A stretch of 64,000 bases of DNA from Actimicrobium sp034313845 (GCF_034313845.1 NZ_JAVIWN010000004.1), one strand, 5' to 3'; positions 26,746 to 36,686 are shown, counted from the first letter of the stretch. A program made the numbers and translations. The notes: generated by a model not told the origin, from the sequence alone.

Positions 26746-27495
26746 ATGAACGACCACCAGCTGCTGCGCTATTCACGCCATATCCTGCTCGATGATATTG
26801 ATATTGACGGCCAGCAAAAAATCACTGCCGCCCACGCACTGATCATCGGTGCCGGCGGACTCGGTTCGCCGGCGGCGCTGTATCTGGCGTCGGCGGGTAC
26901 CGGGACGATCACGCTGGCCGATCAGGACACGGTCGACCTGACCAACCTGCAGCGACAAATCCTGCACACCACCGAGCGCGTCGGCCAACCCAAAGTGGCG
27001 TCGGCGAGACAGGCACTAACGGCCATCAATCCCGGCATCGACATCATCGCGCTCGACGAGCGGCTCGATGGCGCACGTCTCGATGCACTGGTGCGCAGCG
27101 CCACGGTGGTACTTGATTGCACCGACAACTTCGCTACCCGCCACGCCATCAACCGTGCCTGCGTCACCCACAAGGTGCCGCTGGTGTCGGGTGCGGCGAT
27201 CCGTTTCGATGGCCAGATCAGCGTGTTCGACGCGCGCGATCCGGTCTCGCCCTGTTATGCCTGCCTGTTTCCGCCGCAGCAAAGCGTCGACGATATCAAC
27301 TGTGCGACGATGGGCGTGTTCGCACCGCTGGTCGGCATCATCGGCAGCATGCAGGCCGCCGAAGCACTCAAGCTCATCGTCGGCATCGGCACCTCGCTCG
27401 CCGGACGTCTGCAAATGCTGGATGCACGCACGATGGAATGGACCACGATTACCTTGCGCCGCGATGCTGCCTGCAGCGTCTGCGGCCACCACTGA
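26746..27495 (+). CDS. moeB: MoeB/ThiF/HesA family adenylyltransferase
   Basis: An E1-like enzyme that adenylates the C-terminal Gly-Gly of a sulfur carrier (MoaD or ThiS). The 249 residues include the N-terminal YSRHILLDDIDIDGQQK, the nucleotide loop GAGGLGSPAALYLASAG, DLTNLQRQILHTTERVGQPK and the catalytic region VLDCTDNFATRHAINRAC. The two zinc pairs CYAC and CSVC are present. MoeB is the likelier role given its length and the lack of thi genes, but ThiF or an unspecialised dual role cannot be excluded. Confidence 0.87.
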   Translation: MNDHQLLRYSRHILLDDIDIDGQQKITAAHALIIGAGGLGSPAALYLASAGTGTITLADQDTVDLTNLQRQILHTTERVGQPKVASARQALTAINPGIDIIALDERLDGARLDALVRSATVVLDCTDNFATRHAINRACVTHKVPLVSGAAIRFDGQISVFDARDPVSPCYACLFPPQQSVDDINCATMGVFAPLVGIIGSMQAAEALKLIVGIGTSLAGRLQMLDARTMEWTTITLRRDAACSVCGHH

Positions 27496-27525
27496 ACCCC
27501 GATTCACCACACTGAGGCAATCATC

Positions 27526-30249
27526 ATGCTGCAACGCTGGCACCGATTCATCTGCGCGCTGTTCTTGCTGGCGCTGTTTTCACACACGGCGAACGCTGCC
27601 GCCTTGCCCGCTGGCGTGTCACGCGTCACCAGCATCGAGGGCATCACCGAATACCACCTGAAAAACGGTTTGAAAATTCTGCTGTTTCCGGACGCGACCA
27701 AACCGACGGTGACGGTCAATGTCACGTATCTGGTCGGTTCACGCCATGAAAATTACGGCGAGACGGGGATGGCGCATCTGCTGGAACACATGATGTTCAA
27801 GGGTTCGCCAAAGAACCCCAGCGTGGTGGAGCAATTCAACCAGCGCGGCATGCAAATGAATGGCACGACCTCGCTCGATCGCACCAACTACTACGAACTT
27901 TTCCAGGCCAGTGACGACAACCTGAAGTGGGCGCTGGAGATGGAAGCCGACCGCATGGTGCATTCCTTTGTCGCCAAAAAAGACCTCGATTCCGAAATGA
28001 CCGTTGTGCGCAACGAATTCGAGAGCGGCGAAAACTCACCGTTCAGCGTCATGCTCAAGCGCATGCAAAGCATTGCCTTTGACTGGCATAACTACGGCAA
28101 CTCGACCATCGGCAACCGCAGCGATATCGAGAATGTGAAGATCGAGAATCTGCAAGCGTTCTACCGGACCTACTACCAGCCCGACAATGCGGTGCTGCTG
28201 GTCGCCGGTAAATTCGACGTCGACAAAACGCTGGACCGGATCAGCAAATCCTTCGGTGCGATCCCGAAACCAACCCGCACGCTGCCAGTATTCTGGACCG
28301 TCGAACCAACCCAGGACGGCGACCGCAGCTACACGGTGCGCCGCAAGGGTGACATCCAGATCGTCGCAACCGGCTACAAGATGCCAGGCGCACTGCATCC
28401 CGACAGCGATGCCTTGTCGTTCGCCGCCGACATCCTCGGCGACACGCCAAACGGCCGCCTGCACAAGCTGCTGGTCGACACCGGCAAGGCCGCGCAGGTA
28501 TTCAATTACGCGGTGAGCGGTATCGCGCCAGGTCTGCAACTGGTCGGCGCGGTCGTCAAGAAAGGCGATCCGATCGAACCGGTACGCGTCGCGATGACCG
28601 CTGCGATCGAAGACTTCAGCAAGAACCCGCCCACCGCCGACGAGATGGAACGCGTCAAGCGCGACAACGCCAACCAGATCGAAAAAATGCTGAACGATCC
28701 CCAGAAAGTCGGCGTCGGTATGTCCGAAGCCATCGCGCTGGGTGACTGGCGCTTGCTGTTCCAGAACCGCGATCAGATGGCCAAAGTCACTAGCGCCGAG
28801 GTCGCCGCTGCCGCCGGTCGCTACTTCAAACGCGATAACCGCACCACCGGCATGTTCCTGCCGGAAGACGCACCGCAACGCGCCGAGATTCCGACCGCAC
28901 CACTACCCGACAGCCTGATGCAAGGCTATGTCGCCAAGACCGGCAGCGACGCGGGTGAAATCTTTGAACCGAGTCAGGACAACATCGGCAAGCGCACCAC
29001 GCTGTCACAACTCGGTGGCATCCATCTCGCACTCTTGCCGAAGACGACCCGGGGAGCGACCGTGGCGACCTCGATCAACCTGCACTGGGGCGACGAGCAA
29101 AGCCTGTTCGGCCAGCAGACCGCCGCGTCGATGGTCAGCGGCATGCTCATGCGTGGCACCAGCAAATACAGCCGCGAACAACTGGTCGACGAGTTCGACA
29201 AGCTCAAGTTCAGCGGCAACCTGTTCAATTTCCAGACCACGCGCGAACACCTGCCAGCGGCACTGAAGCTGGTCGCGCACGTCCTCAAGGACGCCAGCTT
29301 CCCGCCAAGCGAATTCGAGCAACTGCGCAGCCAGAGCCTGGTCGGTATCGAGTCCCGCCGCAACGATCCGCAAGTGCTGGCAGGACAAGCGATCTCGGCG
29401 CAGTTCAACCAGTATCCGAAAGACGACTGGCGCGCCTTCCAGAGCATCGACGAGCAGATCACCGGACTCAAGGCGATCACGCTTGACCAGGTCAAGGCGT
29501 ACCACAAGAAGTTTTACGGCATCTCGCAAGCCGAGATCTCGGTGGTCGGCGACTTCGATGCCACCGCGATCACGCAGGTGATCGGTGACGCGTTCGGCAA
29601 CTGGTCGAGTGGCGCGCCGTACACGCGACTGCCACAACGCAATTTTGCGGTCACGCCATCACAACAGGACATCGACACGCCCGACAAGGAAAACGGTTTC
29701 TACACGGCGCGCATGAATCTCGACCTGCGCGATGACGATGCCGATTATCCGGCGCTGGCGATTGCCGATTACGTGTTCGGCGGCGGTGCCGGACTGAACT
29801 CGCGACTGATGGAACGGTTGCGCCAGCAAGATGGCTTGTCGTATGGCGGCGGCTCGTCGCTCAGCGCCGGATCGATTGATCGTGCCGGCAGCTTCAGCAT
29901 CCGGGCCATCGCCGCACCGCAGAATCTGGCCAAGGTCGACGCGGCCGTCAAGGCCGAACTGGCACGCGTGATCAAGGAGGGCTTCACCGATGCGGAGGTC
30001 GCCCGTGCCAAGTCCGGCCTGTTGCAACAACGCGTGCAGACCCGCGCACAGGATGGCAGTGTCGCGGCTGGCTGGACGACCTATCTGTCCCTTGACCGAA
30101 CCTACGAGTGGAGCAAGCAGTTTGAAGCCAGCATCAGCGCCCTGACCACCGCACAGGTCACGGCGGCATTCCGCAAAGCGATCGATCCGGCGCAGCTGAC
30201 GGTGGTGATGGCCGGTGACCAGACCAAGATCAAGGCGGCGGTGAAATAG
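27526..30249 (+). CDS. Periplasmic M16 zinc metallopeptidase (two-domain, PqqL-like)
   Basis: A 907-residue exported peptidase. The signal peptide is FICALFLLALFSHTANAA. The N-terminal M16 unit carries the inverted zinc motif HLLEH (84-88) with the distal Glu in LEMEADRM. A second inactive M16 unit starts near residue 480 (TLSQLGGIHLALLPKTTRGA), followed by a C-terminal M16C-type segment with MNLDLRDDDADYPALAIADYVFGG. Such full-length clamshell enzymes degrade peptides in the periplasm; PqqL in E. coli is one example. No pqq genes are near. It is 30 bases downstream of the moeB-like gene. Confidence 0.92.
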   Translation: MLQRWHRFICALFLLALFSHTANAAALPAGVSRVTSIEGITEYHLKNGLKILLFPDATKPTVTVNVTYLVGSRHENYGETGMAHLLEHMMFKGSPKNPSVVEQFNQRGMQMNGTTSLDRTNYYELFQASDDNLKWALEMEADRMVHSFVAKKDLDSEMTVVRNEFESGENSPFSVMLKRMQSIAFDWHNYGNSTIGNRSDIENVKIENLQAFYRTYYQPDNAVLLVAGKFDVDKTLDRISKSFGAIPKPTRTLPVFWTVEPTQDGDRSYTVRRKGDIQIVATGYKMPGALHPDSDALSFAADILGDTPNGRLHKLLVDTGKAAQVFNYAVSGIAPGLQLVGAVVKKGDPIEPVRVAMTAAIEDFSKNPPTADEMERVKRDNANQIEKMLNDPQKVGVGMSEAIALGDWRLLFQNRDQMAKVTSAEVAAAAGRYFKRDNRTTGMFLPEDAPQRAEIPTAPLPDSLMQGYVAKTGSDAGEIFEPSQDNIGKRTTLSQLGGIHLALLPKTTRGATVATSINLHWGDEQSLFGQQTAASMVSGMLMRGTSKYSREQLVDEFDKLKFSGNLFNFQTTREHLPAALKLVAHVLKDASFPPSEFEQLRSQSLVGIESRRNDPQVLAGQAISAQFNQYPKDDWRAFQSIDEQITGLKAITLDQVKAYHKKFYGISQAEISVVGDFDATAITQVIGDAFGNWSSGAPYTRLPQRNFAVTPSQQDIDTPDKENGFYTARMNLDLRDDDADYPALAIADYVFGGGAGLNSRLMERLRQQDGLSYGGGSSLSAGSIDRAGSFSIRAIAAPQNLAKVDAAVKAELARVIKEGFTDAEVARAKSGLLQQRVQTRAQDGSVAAGWTTYLSLDRTYEWSKQFEASISALTTAQVTAAFRKAIDPAQLTVVMAGDQTKIKAAVK

Positions 30250-30255
30250 GCCGTC

Positions 30256-30270
30256 TTTACCTATCTTTAC
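30256..30270 (+). promoter_or_regulatory. CpxR-type box upstream of the Spy/CpxP-like gene
   Basis: TTTAC-CTATC-TTTAC is, on the opposite strand, an exact GTAAA-N5-GTAAA, the published CpxR consensus. It lies 92 bases before the Spy-like start. The extended form CTTTACC-N4-TTTACC is shared with sites at 46840 and 48950. Binding is inferred, not shown. Confidence 0.65.
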
Positions 30271-30362
30271 CTGATGCACACGCCAGCGCTACATCGGCTG
30301 GCTACAGTGTGTTCATGCACACCGATTCGGTGTTTGCACCCACCACACTGGAAGGATTCACC

Positions 30363-30962
30363 ATGACCAAGCAAGCCAACACCCTGTCATCGCCCCGCCT
30401 CGGCCGTCGCTGGATCATCGCCGCTGCCGCGACCGTGGTCATCGCCGCCGGTTCCTGGACCGGTCTCGTCCAGGCCGCCGGCGAGAGCAAGGACCCACGC
30501 GCCGGCGGCTATCAGCAGATGCGCGGCGAACGCGGCAACATGTCGCCGGAGATGTCGGCCAAGCGCATCGACCAGATGATAGAACGCCTGTTATCTGACG
30601 GCACGCCGGAACAAAAAGCCAAGGTACGCACCCTCGCCAATGCCGCCGCCAAGGACTTGATGCCACTGCGCAAACAGCGTCGCGATGCCCACCGCCAAGG
30701 CATGACCTTGCTGGCCCAGCCTAGCATCGATCGCGCGGCACTCGAACAGGTGCGTGCGACCGAAATGCAGCTCGATGAGCAGACCTCCAGACGCATGACC
30801 AGCGCCCTGGCCGACATCGCGGAAGTGCTGACACCAGCGCAGCGCGTACGGATCGCCGAACAGCTTGCCAAGCGAGGCAAACATCACGGTGGTCACCGCG
30901 GTCACCATGCGGAGCGCAATGCAGAACGCAGCGCGCAGACCGCCCCCGCCGACAAGCAGTAA
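30363..30962 (+). CDS. Spy/CpxP-like periplasmic protein
   Basis: A 199-residue exported protein with an N-terminal membrane or signal segment (WIIAAAATVVIAAGSWTGLVQA, about 18-39) and a helical LTXXQ-type region ending LTPAQRVRIAEQLAKRG. It ends with a His-rich tail (HHGGHRGHH). Spy and CpxP act as ATP-independent periplasmic chaperones, and CpxP also restrains the CpxA sensor. Its position in front of a two-component pair and behind a CpxR-type box fits that model. The His-rich tail could bind metal (copper, zinc or nickel), a link seen in the related CnrX/ZraP proteins. The ATG at 30363 is preferred; an upstream one at 30309 adds a non-signal stretch. Confidence 0.82.
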   Translation: MTKQANTLSSPRLGRRWIIAAAATVVIAAGSWTGLVQAAGESKDPRAGGYQQMRGERGNMSPEMSAKRIDQMIERLLSDGTPEQKAKVRTLANAAAKDLMPLRKQRRDAHRQGMTLLAQPSIDRAALEQVRATEMQLDEQTSRRMTSALADIAEVLTPAQRVRIAEQLAKRGKHHGGHRGHHAERNAERSAQTAPADKQ

Positions 30963-31001
30963 TGCACATCATCGCCAGCCACTGCACCGGAGCCAACTGA
31001 G

Positions 31002-31706
31002 ATGGCGCAGCGCTTGCTGATGATTGATGACGACCACCGCCTCGGCGCGATGGTCGTCACCTACCTGAACCAGAACGGCTACGCGGTCGAGCATGTCGAA
31101 ACCGCGCAGGCCGGGATGGACAAATTACGCACGGCCGAACCGTACTCGGCCGTGCTGCTCGACCTGATGTTGCCGGACATTGATGGCCTCGAGGTCTGCC
31201 GCCAGATCCGCCAGCAACCGGCTCCCGTTGGCAACCTGCCGATCCTGATGCTCACTGCCAAAGGCGACCCGATGGATCGCGTGGTCGGACTCGAACTGGG
31301 TGCCGACGACTACTTGCCGAAACCCTTCGAGCCGCGCGAGCTACTGGCGCGTCTACGCGCGATACTGCGCCGTCCGCCGCTGGCATCGCCCGCCAGCGTG
31401 CTGCAGTTTGGCCGCCTGACGATTGACCTCGATGGCCGCACCGTACGGCTCGACAATAACGATTGCATCCTCACGTCCTACCAGTTCGACCTGCTCGCCA
31501 CGATGGCAACCCGGGCCGGCCGCGTGCTGTCGCGCGAACAACTGATGGACGCGGTCAGCGGCGTGCCGATCGACGCCTTCGACCGCTCGATTGATGTCCA
31601 TATCGGGCGCGTGCGATTGGCCATCGAAGATGATCCGAAGCAGCCGAAACGCATCCTCACCGTGCGCGGTAGCGGTTACCTGTTTGTGCGGGTGCAGGAT
31701 GCTTAG
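31002..31706 (+). CDS. OmpR/CpxR-family response regulator
   Basis: A 234-residue regulator. The receiver domain (1-120) has the acidic pocket Asp9/Asp10/Asp11 (MIDDD), phosphoacceptor Asp52 (AVLLDLMLPDIDG), Thr in MLTAKG and Lys in YLPKPF. The winged-helix DNA-binding domain (about 135-232) contains SREQLMDAVSGVPIDAFDRS, then IDVHIGRVR and a GSGYLF wing. The stop overlaps the histidine kinase start by 8 bases. It is probably the partner of the kinase that follows and may act on the box at 30256. Confidence 0.92.
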   Translation: MAQRLLMIDDDHRLGAMVVTYLNQNGYAVEHVETAQAGMDKLRTAEPYSAVLLDLMLPDIDGLEVCRQIRQQPAPVGNLPILMLTAKGDPMDRVVGLELGADDYLPKPFEPRELLARLRAILRRPPLASPASVLQFGRLTIDLDGRTVRLDNNDCILTSYQFDLLATMATRAGRVLSREQLMDAVSGVPIDAFDRSIDVHIGRVRLAIEDDPKQPKRILTVRGSGYLFVRVQDA

Positions 31707-32964
31707 CCTGAGCCGTCGCCTGTATGTGCGGATCTATCTGGCGCTGTTGCTGGCGCTGGGATTGACCGCCGCACTGTTCGCCGCCGCCTGGCAACTGAGT
31801 CCCGAGAAAGCCCGTACCGGTGCCAACCTCGATGCCTTTGCCGAGATCGCCAGCGAAGCGCTGCCGCCAGTCAGCGCTTCGCTGGCCGAACAGCAGGCGG
31901 GTCTGGCGCGCTGGCGTCCGCGTGCCGACCTGACCCTGTATTCGGCCGAACGCACCAAGCTGGCCGAAGTCGGCGAAGCCTTGCCGCCGCTTGATCCGGC
32001 CCAGACCAGCAGTGGCTGGCTCGGTGGCCGGCCACCCGTGTTTGCGCTGCAACTTGAAGATGGCCGCTGGCTGGTCGGTGCCCGCAAGCACTCGCCGCGC
32101 CGGTACCTGCCGATGCCAGGACTGGCGGCAGCGCTGGCACTGATCGCCCTGGCAGTCGGACTGGCCGCGTTCCCGGTCGTGCGACGCCTGACGCGCCGGC
32201 TCGAACGCCTGCAGCAAAGCGTCGAAGCGCTGGGTGCAGGACAACTGTCAACCCGGGTCGCGGTCGAAGGCAACGATGAAGTCGCGCAACTGGCCAGTAG
32301 CTTCAACCGCTCGGCGGCGCACATCGAAATATTGGTGCAGGCGCAACGCAGCCTGCTAGCCAACGCCTCGCACGAATTGCGGTCGCCGCTGGCGCGTCTG
32401 CGCATGGCGGTCGAATTGCTGCCGACCGCTACGCCGCCAACCCTGCAAGATGAAATGACCCGCGACATCGCCGAACTCGACCAGCTCATCGCCGAAATCC
32501 TGCTGGCCAGCCGGCTCGATGCCACCACGGACGACGCGCCGCTGCGCGAACCGGTCGACCTCACCGCGCTGGTCGCCGACGAGTCGACCCGCGCTGGTGC
32601 ACAACTGGCCAGCGCCGACATCACACTGCGCGGTGATGCAACGCTGCTACGCCGGATGGTGCGCAATCTGCTGGACAACGCACGCCGTTACGGCGAAGGC
32701 AGTGCGATTGATGTGACATTGCGCCGGGTCGACGATGCCATCAGCCTGAGCGTGTGCGACCGTGGTCCCGGCGTGCCGGAAGCCGAGCGGGAAAAAATCT
32801 TCGCGGCGTTTTATCGCTTGCCGGGCGGCCGTGAACGCGATGGTGGCATTGGTCTGGGCCTGAGTCTGGTGCGGCAAATCGCCCGGCGTCACGGTGGCGA
32901 TGTTACCTGCCTGCCGCGTGGCGGTGGCGGCAGTTGCTTTGTCGTGACGCTGCCGCAGCATTGA
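31699..32964 (+). CDS. Envelope-sensing histidine kinase (partner of the regulator at 31002)
   Basis: A 421-residue bitopic kinase. TM1 is about residues 10-30 (IYLALLLALGLTAALFAAAW), then a short periplasmic domain (about 35-135), TM2 (LAAALALIALAVGLAAFPVV), HAMP, and HisKA with the phosphoacceptor in NASHELRSPLARLRMAVE. The HATPase has N box RNLLDNARRYG and G boxes VCDRGPGVP and GGIGLGLSLV. The ATG at 31699 overlaps the regulator gene and gives the TM1 start; the longer frame to 31591 overlaps it needlessly. It converges on livF with only 7 bases between stops. Confidence 0.92.
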   Translation: MLSLSRRLYVRIYLALLLALGLTAALFAAAWQLSPEKARTGANLDAFAEIASEALPPVSASLAEQQAGLARWRPRADLTLYSAERTKLAEVGEALPPLDPAQTSSGWLGGRPPVFALQLEDGRWLVGARKHSPRRYLPMPGLAAALALIALAVGLAAFPVVRRLTRRLERLQQSVEALGAGQLSTRVAVEGNDEVAQLASSFNRSAAHIEILVQAQRSLLANASHELRSPLARLRMAVELLPTATPPTLQDEMTRDIAELDQLIAEILLASRLDATTDDAPLREPVDLTALVADESTRAGAQLASADITLRGDATLLRRMVRNLLDNARRYGEGSAIDVTLRRVDDAISLSVCDRGPGVPEAEREKIFAAFYRLPGGRERDGGIGLGLSLVRQIARRHGGDVTCLPRGGGGSCFVVTLPQH

Positions 32965-32971
32965 AACGATA

Positions 32972-33721
32972 TCAGTCGCGCTTCTTCGCCAGCCCCAGAT
33001 AGGTCTCGACCACTTTCGGGTCCGTCGCCAGTTGCGCCGCCGGCCCTTCCAGAACAATCTCGCCGGTCTCCAGCACATAGGCGTGATCGGCTACCTGCAA
33101 GGCGGCACGGGCATTTTGTTCGACCAGCAAAATCGCCACGCCGGTCTGTTTGAGCCGCACGATGATCTGGAAAATTTCCTTGACGATCAGCGGTGCCAGT
33201 CCGAGGCTGGGCTCATCAAGCATCAGTAATGACGGCTTGGCCATCAGCGCCCGCCCGAGTGCCAGCATCTGGCGCTCGCCACCGGACAAGGTGCCGGCAT
33301 CTTGCCGACGCCGTTCCAGCAAGCGCGGAAATAAATCGAATACCAGCGGCAATTGATCGGCATGATTTTTTTCATTCGCCCGGTAGCGCCGATAACTACC
33401 GAGTAGTAGATTATCCTCGACGCTCATCGTGGCGAATAGTTCGCGCTTTTCCGGCACCAGCGACATGCCGCGCGCGACCCGTTCTTCGATCGCCACGCGC
33501 CGCATGTCCTGGCCCATGAAATGCACACTTCCCTGCTGGCTACCGCTGCCCGGCAAGGCACCGGCCAGCGCATTCAACAACGTCGATTTGCCCGCGCCGT
33601 TGGGTCCGATCACGGTGACGATCTGGCCGGCATCGACGCGCAAGGTCGCGCCATGCAGCGCCTCGACCTTGCCGTAAGCGACGTGTAATTTTCCGACTTC
33701 AAGGATTGGCGTACTCATCAA
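32972..33721 (-). CDS. livF: Branched-chain amino acid ABC transporter ATPase LivF
   Basis: One of the two ATPases of a Liv-type importer. The 249 residues have Walker A GPNGAGKST, Q-loop region, signature LSGGERQMLALGRAL, Walker B LLMLDEPSLGL and the switch His (VEQNARAAL in the family's EQN form). Its start overlaps the stop of the livM-livG fusion by 4 bases (ATGA). It ends the operon. Confidence 0.94.
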   Translation of the reverse strand: MMSTPILEVGKLHVAYGKVEALHGATLRVDAGQIVTVIGPNGAGKSTLLNALAGALPGSGSQQGSVHFMGQDMRRVAIEERVARGMSLVPEKRELFATMSVEDNLLLGSYRRYRANEKNHADQLPLVFDLFPRLLERRRQDAGTLSGGERQMLALGRALMAKPSLLMLDEPSLGLAPLIVKEIFQIIVRLKQTGVAILLVEQNARAALQVADHAYVLETGEIVLEGPAAQLATDPKVVETYLGLAKKRD

Positions 33722-35481
33722 TCTACCCCTCCGAGGTAAGCTTCCAGCACCGCCGGATTGGCCTGCACCTCAGCGGGTACGCCTTCGGCGATACGCGTTC
33801 CGAACTCCATCACCACCAGCCGGTCCGTCAGGTTCATCACGAAATCCATGTCATGTTCGACCAGCAAAATGCTCAGGCCTTCGGCTTTCAGTTTGCGCAG
33901 CAAGTCGGCCAGCGCCAGCTTTTCCTGATAGCGCAAACCGGCCGCAGGTTCGTCGAGCAACAGCAGCGTCGGGTCGCAGCACAAGGCGCGGGCGATCTCG
34001 AGCACGCGTTGCTGGCCCAGCGCCAGACTGCCCGCTTCGGCTTGCGCGAGATGACCGAGACCGACCCGTTCAAGCTGGCGCGCGGCCTCGAACAGCAAGC
34101 GCTGTTCTTCCTTGCGATCAGCCCGCACGATGCTGGCCAGCACACCAGCATGGCCGCGCAGATGACCGCCGAGCGCGACATTTTCCAGCACCGACATCGC
34201 CGGCAGCAGGCGCACATGCTGGAAGGTGCGGCCAATGCCGCGTCGCACGATCTCGCGCGAGGGCAGCGTATCGATGCGCTGCCCGTCGAACAGGATCTGG
34301 CCGGAGGTCAGCGGCAAGACACCGGTCACCAGATTGAACATCGTCGATTTGCCGGCACCGTTCGGCCCGATCAGGCCGAGAATTTCGCCACCATGGACAA
34401 CGAATTCCATATCGTTGACCGCCACCAGTCCACCGAACTGCTTGCGCGCTTGCTGCACGTGCAGCAGCACCGCACCCGCGGCCGGACGCACGCGTTGCGG
34501 CAACAGCTCGGCGCTGACCGGAACCTGCACGCCAACGCTCGCGGGCATCCAGCCGCGCAGCAACGGCCACAATCCCTGTCGGGCGCGCTGCAAGAGCAGC
34601 ACCATCATCACGCCAAAAACAATCATCTCGAAATTGCCATTGCTGCCCAATAGCTTCGGCAGGATGGATTGCAACTGGTCTTTCAGGATGGTCAGCAAGG
34701 CCGATCCGAGTAACGCCCCCCAGACATAACCGGCACCGCCGACCACCGCCATGAACAGGTATTCGATCCCGGCGTTCAGGCCAAACGGGGTCGGGTTCAC
34801 GGCGCGCTGCATGTGGGCATACAACCAGCCGGAAAGACACGCCAGCAACGCGGCAAGGACGAAGCAGACAATCTTCATCCAGGTTGTATTGACGCCCATC
34901 GCCTCGGCCATCAACGCGCTGCCATTGAGCGCGCGCATCGCGCGTCCGGAACGTGAATCGAGCAGGTTTTGCAGCGCCAGCAACGCCAGGATCACGACCA
35001 CCCAGATCAGGTAGTAGATCGCCCGTCCCGATTGCAGCGTCAGGCCGAACAGGTCGATGGCCGGAATGCCATTGATGCCATCGTACTTGCCGAGAAAGTC
35101 GAGATTGCCAAACAGGTAGAACAGCGACAAGCCCCACGCAATGGTGCCCAGTGGCAGGTAATGACCGGACAGACGCATCGTGATCGCTCCGAGTGCAAAC
35201 GCCGTCAGCGCCGTGATGGCCAGCCCGGCCAGCAGACCCAGCCACGGCGACAGGCCCAGTTGCGTGGTCAGGTAAGCCGTCGCGTACGCGCCCAGTCCGA
35301 CGAAGGCCGCTTGTCCGAACGAGGTCATGCCGCCGATACCAGTCAGCAGTACCAGCCCGAGCGCAACAATCGCGTACAGGCCGATGTAGTTGGCCAGCGT
35401 GATCCAGAACGGCGGCGTTGGCAGCACCGGCAGCAGCGCGACGAGGACGATGAACAGCAGCACTGGCAGACGGCGCCTCAT
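33718..35481 (-). CDS. Fused LivM permease-LivG ATPase
   Basis: A 587-residue single protein combining two Liv components. Residues about 1-300 are a LivM-type permease with many hydrophobic segments (IGGMTSFGQAAFVGLGAYA is the family signature). After a linker (about 300-345) comes a LivG ATPase: Walker A GPNGAGKSTMFNLVTG, the LivG insertion GRTFQHVRLLPAMSVLENV, a signature in the variant form LALGQQRVLEIARAL, Walker B LLLLDEPAAGL and the D/H region VEHDMDFVMNLTDRLVVME. Overlaps of 4 bases with both livH and livF show a coupled operon. Similar fusions occur in other Burkholderiales. Confidence 0.92.
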   Translation of the reverse strand: MRRRLPVLLFIVLVALLPVLPTPPFWITLANYIGLYAIVALGLVLLTGIGGMTSFGQAAFVGLGAYATAYLTTQLGLSPWLGLLAGLAITALTAFALGAITMRLSGHYLPLGTIAWGLSLFYLFGNLDFLGKYDGINGIPAIDLFGLTLQSGRAIYYLIWVVVILALLALQNLLDSRSGRAMRALNGSALMAEAMGVNTTWMKIVCFVLAALLACLSGWLYAHMQRAVNPTPFGLNAGIEYLFMAVVGGAGYVWGALLGSALLTILKDQLQSILPKLLGSNGNFEMIVFGVMMVLLLQRARQGLWPLLRGWMPASVGVQVPVSAELLPQRVRPAAGAVLLHVQQARKQFGGLVAVNDMEFVVHGGEILGLIGPNGAGKSTMFNLVTGVLPLTSGQILFDGQRIDTLPSREIVRRGIGRTFQHVRLLPAMSVLENVALGGHLRGHAGVLASIVRADRKEEQRLLFEAARQLERVGLGHLAQAEAGSLALGQQRVLEIARALCCDPTLLLLDEPAAGLRYQEKLALADLLRKLKAEGLSILLVEHDMDFVMNLTDRLVVMEFGTRIAEGVPAEVQANPAVLEAYLGGVD

Positions 35482-36503
35482 TGCTCGCCCTCGTCAATAT
35501 GCTTGCTGCGCAGCGAACGCCACAGCAGCACCGGGATAATCAGCGTGAAGACAATCACTTCCTTGAAAGCGCTGGCCCAGAACGACGAATACGATTCGAG
35601 CAAGCCGACCAGCACCGCACCGGCGGCGGCAATCGGATAACTGCCGAGGCCGCCGATGATCGCGCCGACGAAACCCTTCAGACCGATCAGGAATCCGCTG
35701 TCGTAGTAGATCGTTGTCAGCGGCGCAATCAGCACGCCGCACAGCGCACCCAGTGCTGCCGCCAGCGTGAAGGCGGTGCGTCCGGCCTGCGTGGTACCGA
35801 TGCCGACCAGTTGCGCGCCGAGCCGGTTCACGGCGGTGGCGCGCAAAGCCTTGCCGGACAAGGTGCGGTCGAAATACAGATAAAGTGCGCCAATCAGCAG
35901 CGCCGAGACCACGAGGATCACGAGACTCTGGCCAGAAATCTGCAACGCACCCAACTCGAAACGCGCATCCGAAAACGCAATGGTGCGCGAGCCTTCGGCA
36001 CCGAACAGCACCAGTCCGGTGCCGAGCAGCGCGAAGTGCACGCTGACCGAAACGATCAGCAGCACCAGCGTGCTGGCTTCCGCCAGCGGCTGAAAAGCCA
36101 GCCGGTAAATCATCGGACCCATCGGTATGACCAGCGCCAGTGTGAGCGCGACCTGCAACAGCATCGGCAATTGCGCATTGCCAAACTGGCGTGTCAGGCC
36201 ATACAGCAGCAATGGCAGGGCGATGAACTTGGCAAAGGCCAGTGGCGCACGACGCAGCGAGGTCACCACTTCCTGCAGGAACACCGCCACACCGAGCCCA
36301 ACCAGCAGCGTCGCCGAGTGGGGAAATTTATCGGATTGCATGGCCGCGAGCGTCAGTGCACCGAAGGCGACAAACTCGCCTTGCGGAATGAAGATCACGC
36401 GCGTGACCGAGAAGACGAGTACCAGCGCGAGCGCCAGCAAGGCGTAAATTGCACCGCTGGTGATGCCGTCCTGGGCGAGGATGGCGGCGATTGAAAAATC
36501 CAT
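35478..36503 (-). CDS. livH: Branched-chain amino acid ABC transporter permease LivH
   Basis: A 341-residue inner-membrane permease with about eight or nine hydrophobic segments. The N-terminus MDFSIAAILAQDGITSGAIYAL and the segments VIFIPQGEFVAFGALTLAAM and RATAVNRLGAQLVGIGTTQAG are typical of LivH. It pairs with the LivM half of the neighbouring fusion. The substrate-binding protein gene of the system (38365-39522) is on the same strand but separated from livH by an unrelated regulator gene. Confidence 0.93.
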   Translation of the reverse strand: MDFSIAAILAQDGITSGAIYALLALALVLVFSVTRVIFIPQGEFVAFGALTLAAMQSDKFPHSATLLVGLGVAVFLQEVVTSLRRAPLAFAKFIALPLLLYGLTRQFGNAQLPMLLQVALTLALVIPMGPMIYRLAFQPLAEASTLVLLIVSVSVHFALLGTGLVLFGAEGSRTIAFSDARFELGALQISGQSLVILVVSALLIGALYLYFDRTLSGKALRATAVNRLGAQLVGIGTTQAGRTAFTLAAALGALCGVLIAPLTTIYYDSGFLIGLKGFVGAIIGGLGSYPIAAAGAVLVGLLESYSSFWASAFKEVIVFTLIIPVLLWRSLRSKHIDEGEQ

Positions 36504-36686
36504 GCAGGGGGTGTTCCTTAAATTGAATGCGGTCGTTCCGTTGTCACAAGGTCCGACCGTTGTATCGCTTTGCCGGGATGAACTGTGGCGGTATCCGACG
36601 GTATGTGTAGAGCTGTAAAAGCAGTTAGAATTCTGGTCAACAGATAATGAATAATCATTTAACTCTATGATTTTTATATATTTTTT

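Noticed and set aside
35481..36494. Plus-strand frame of 337 codons opposite livH
   Set aside because: Gln/Arg-rich antisense shadow of a clear permease.
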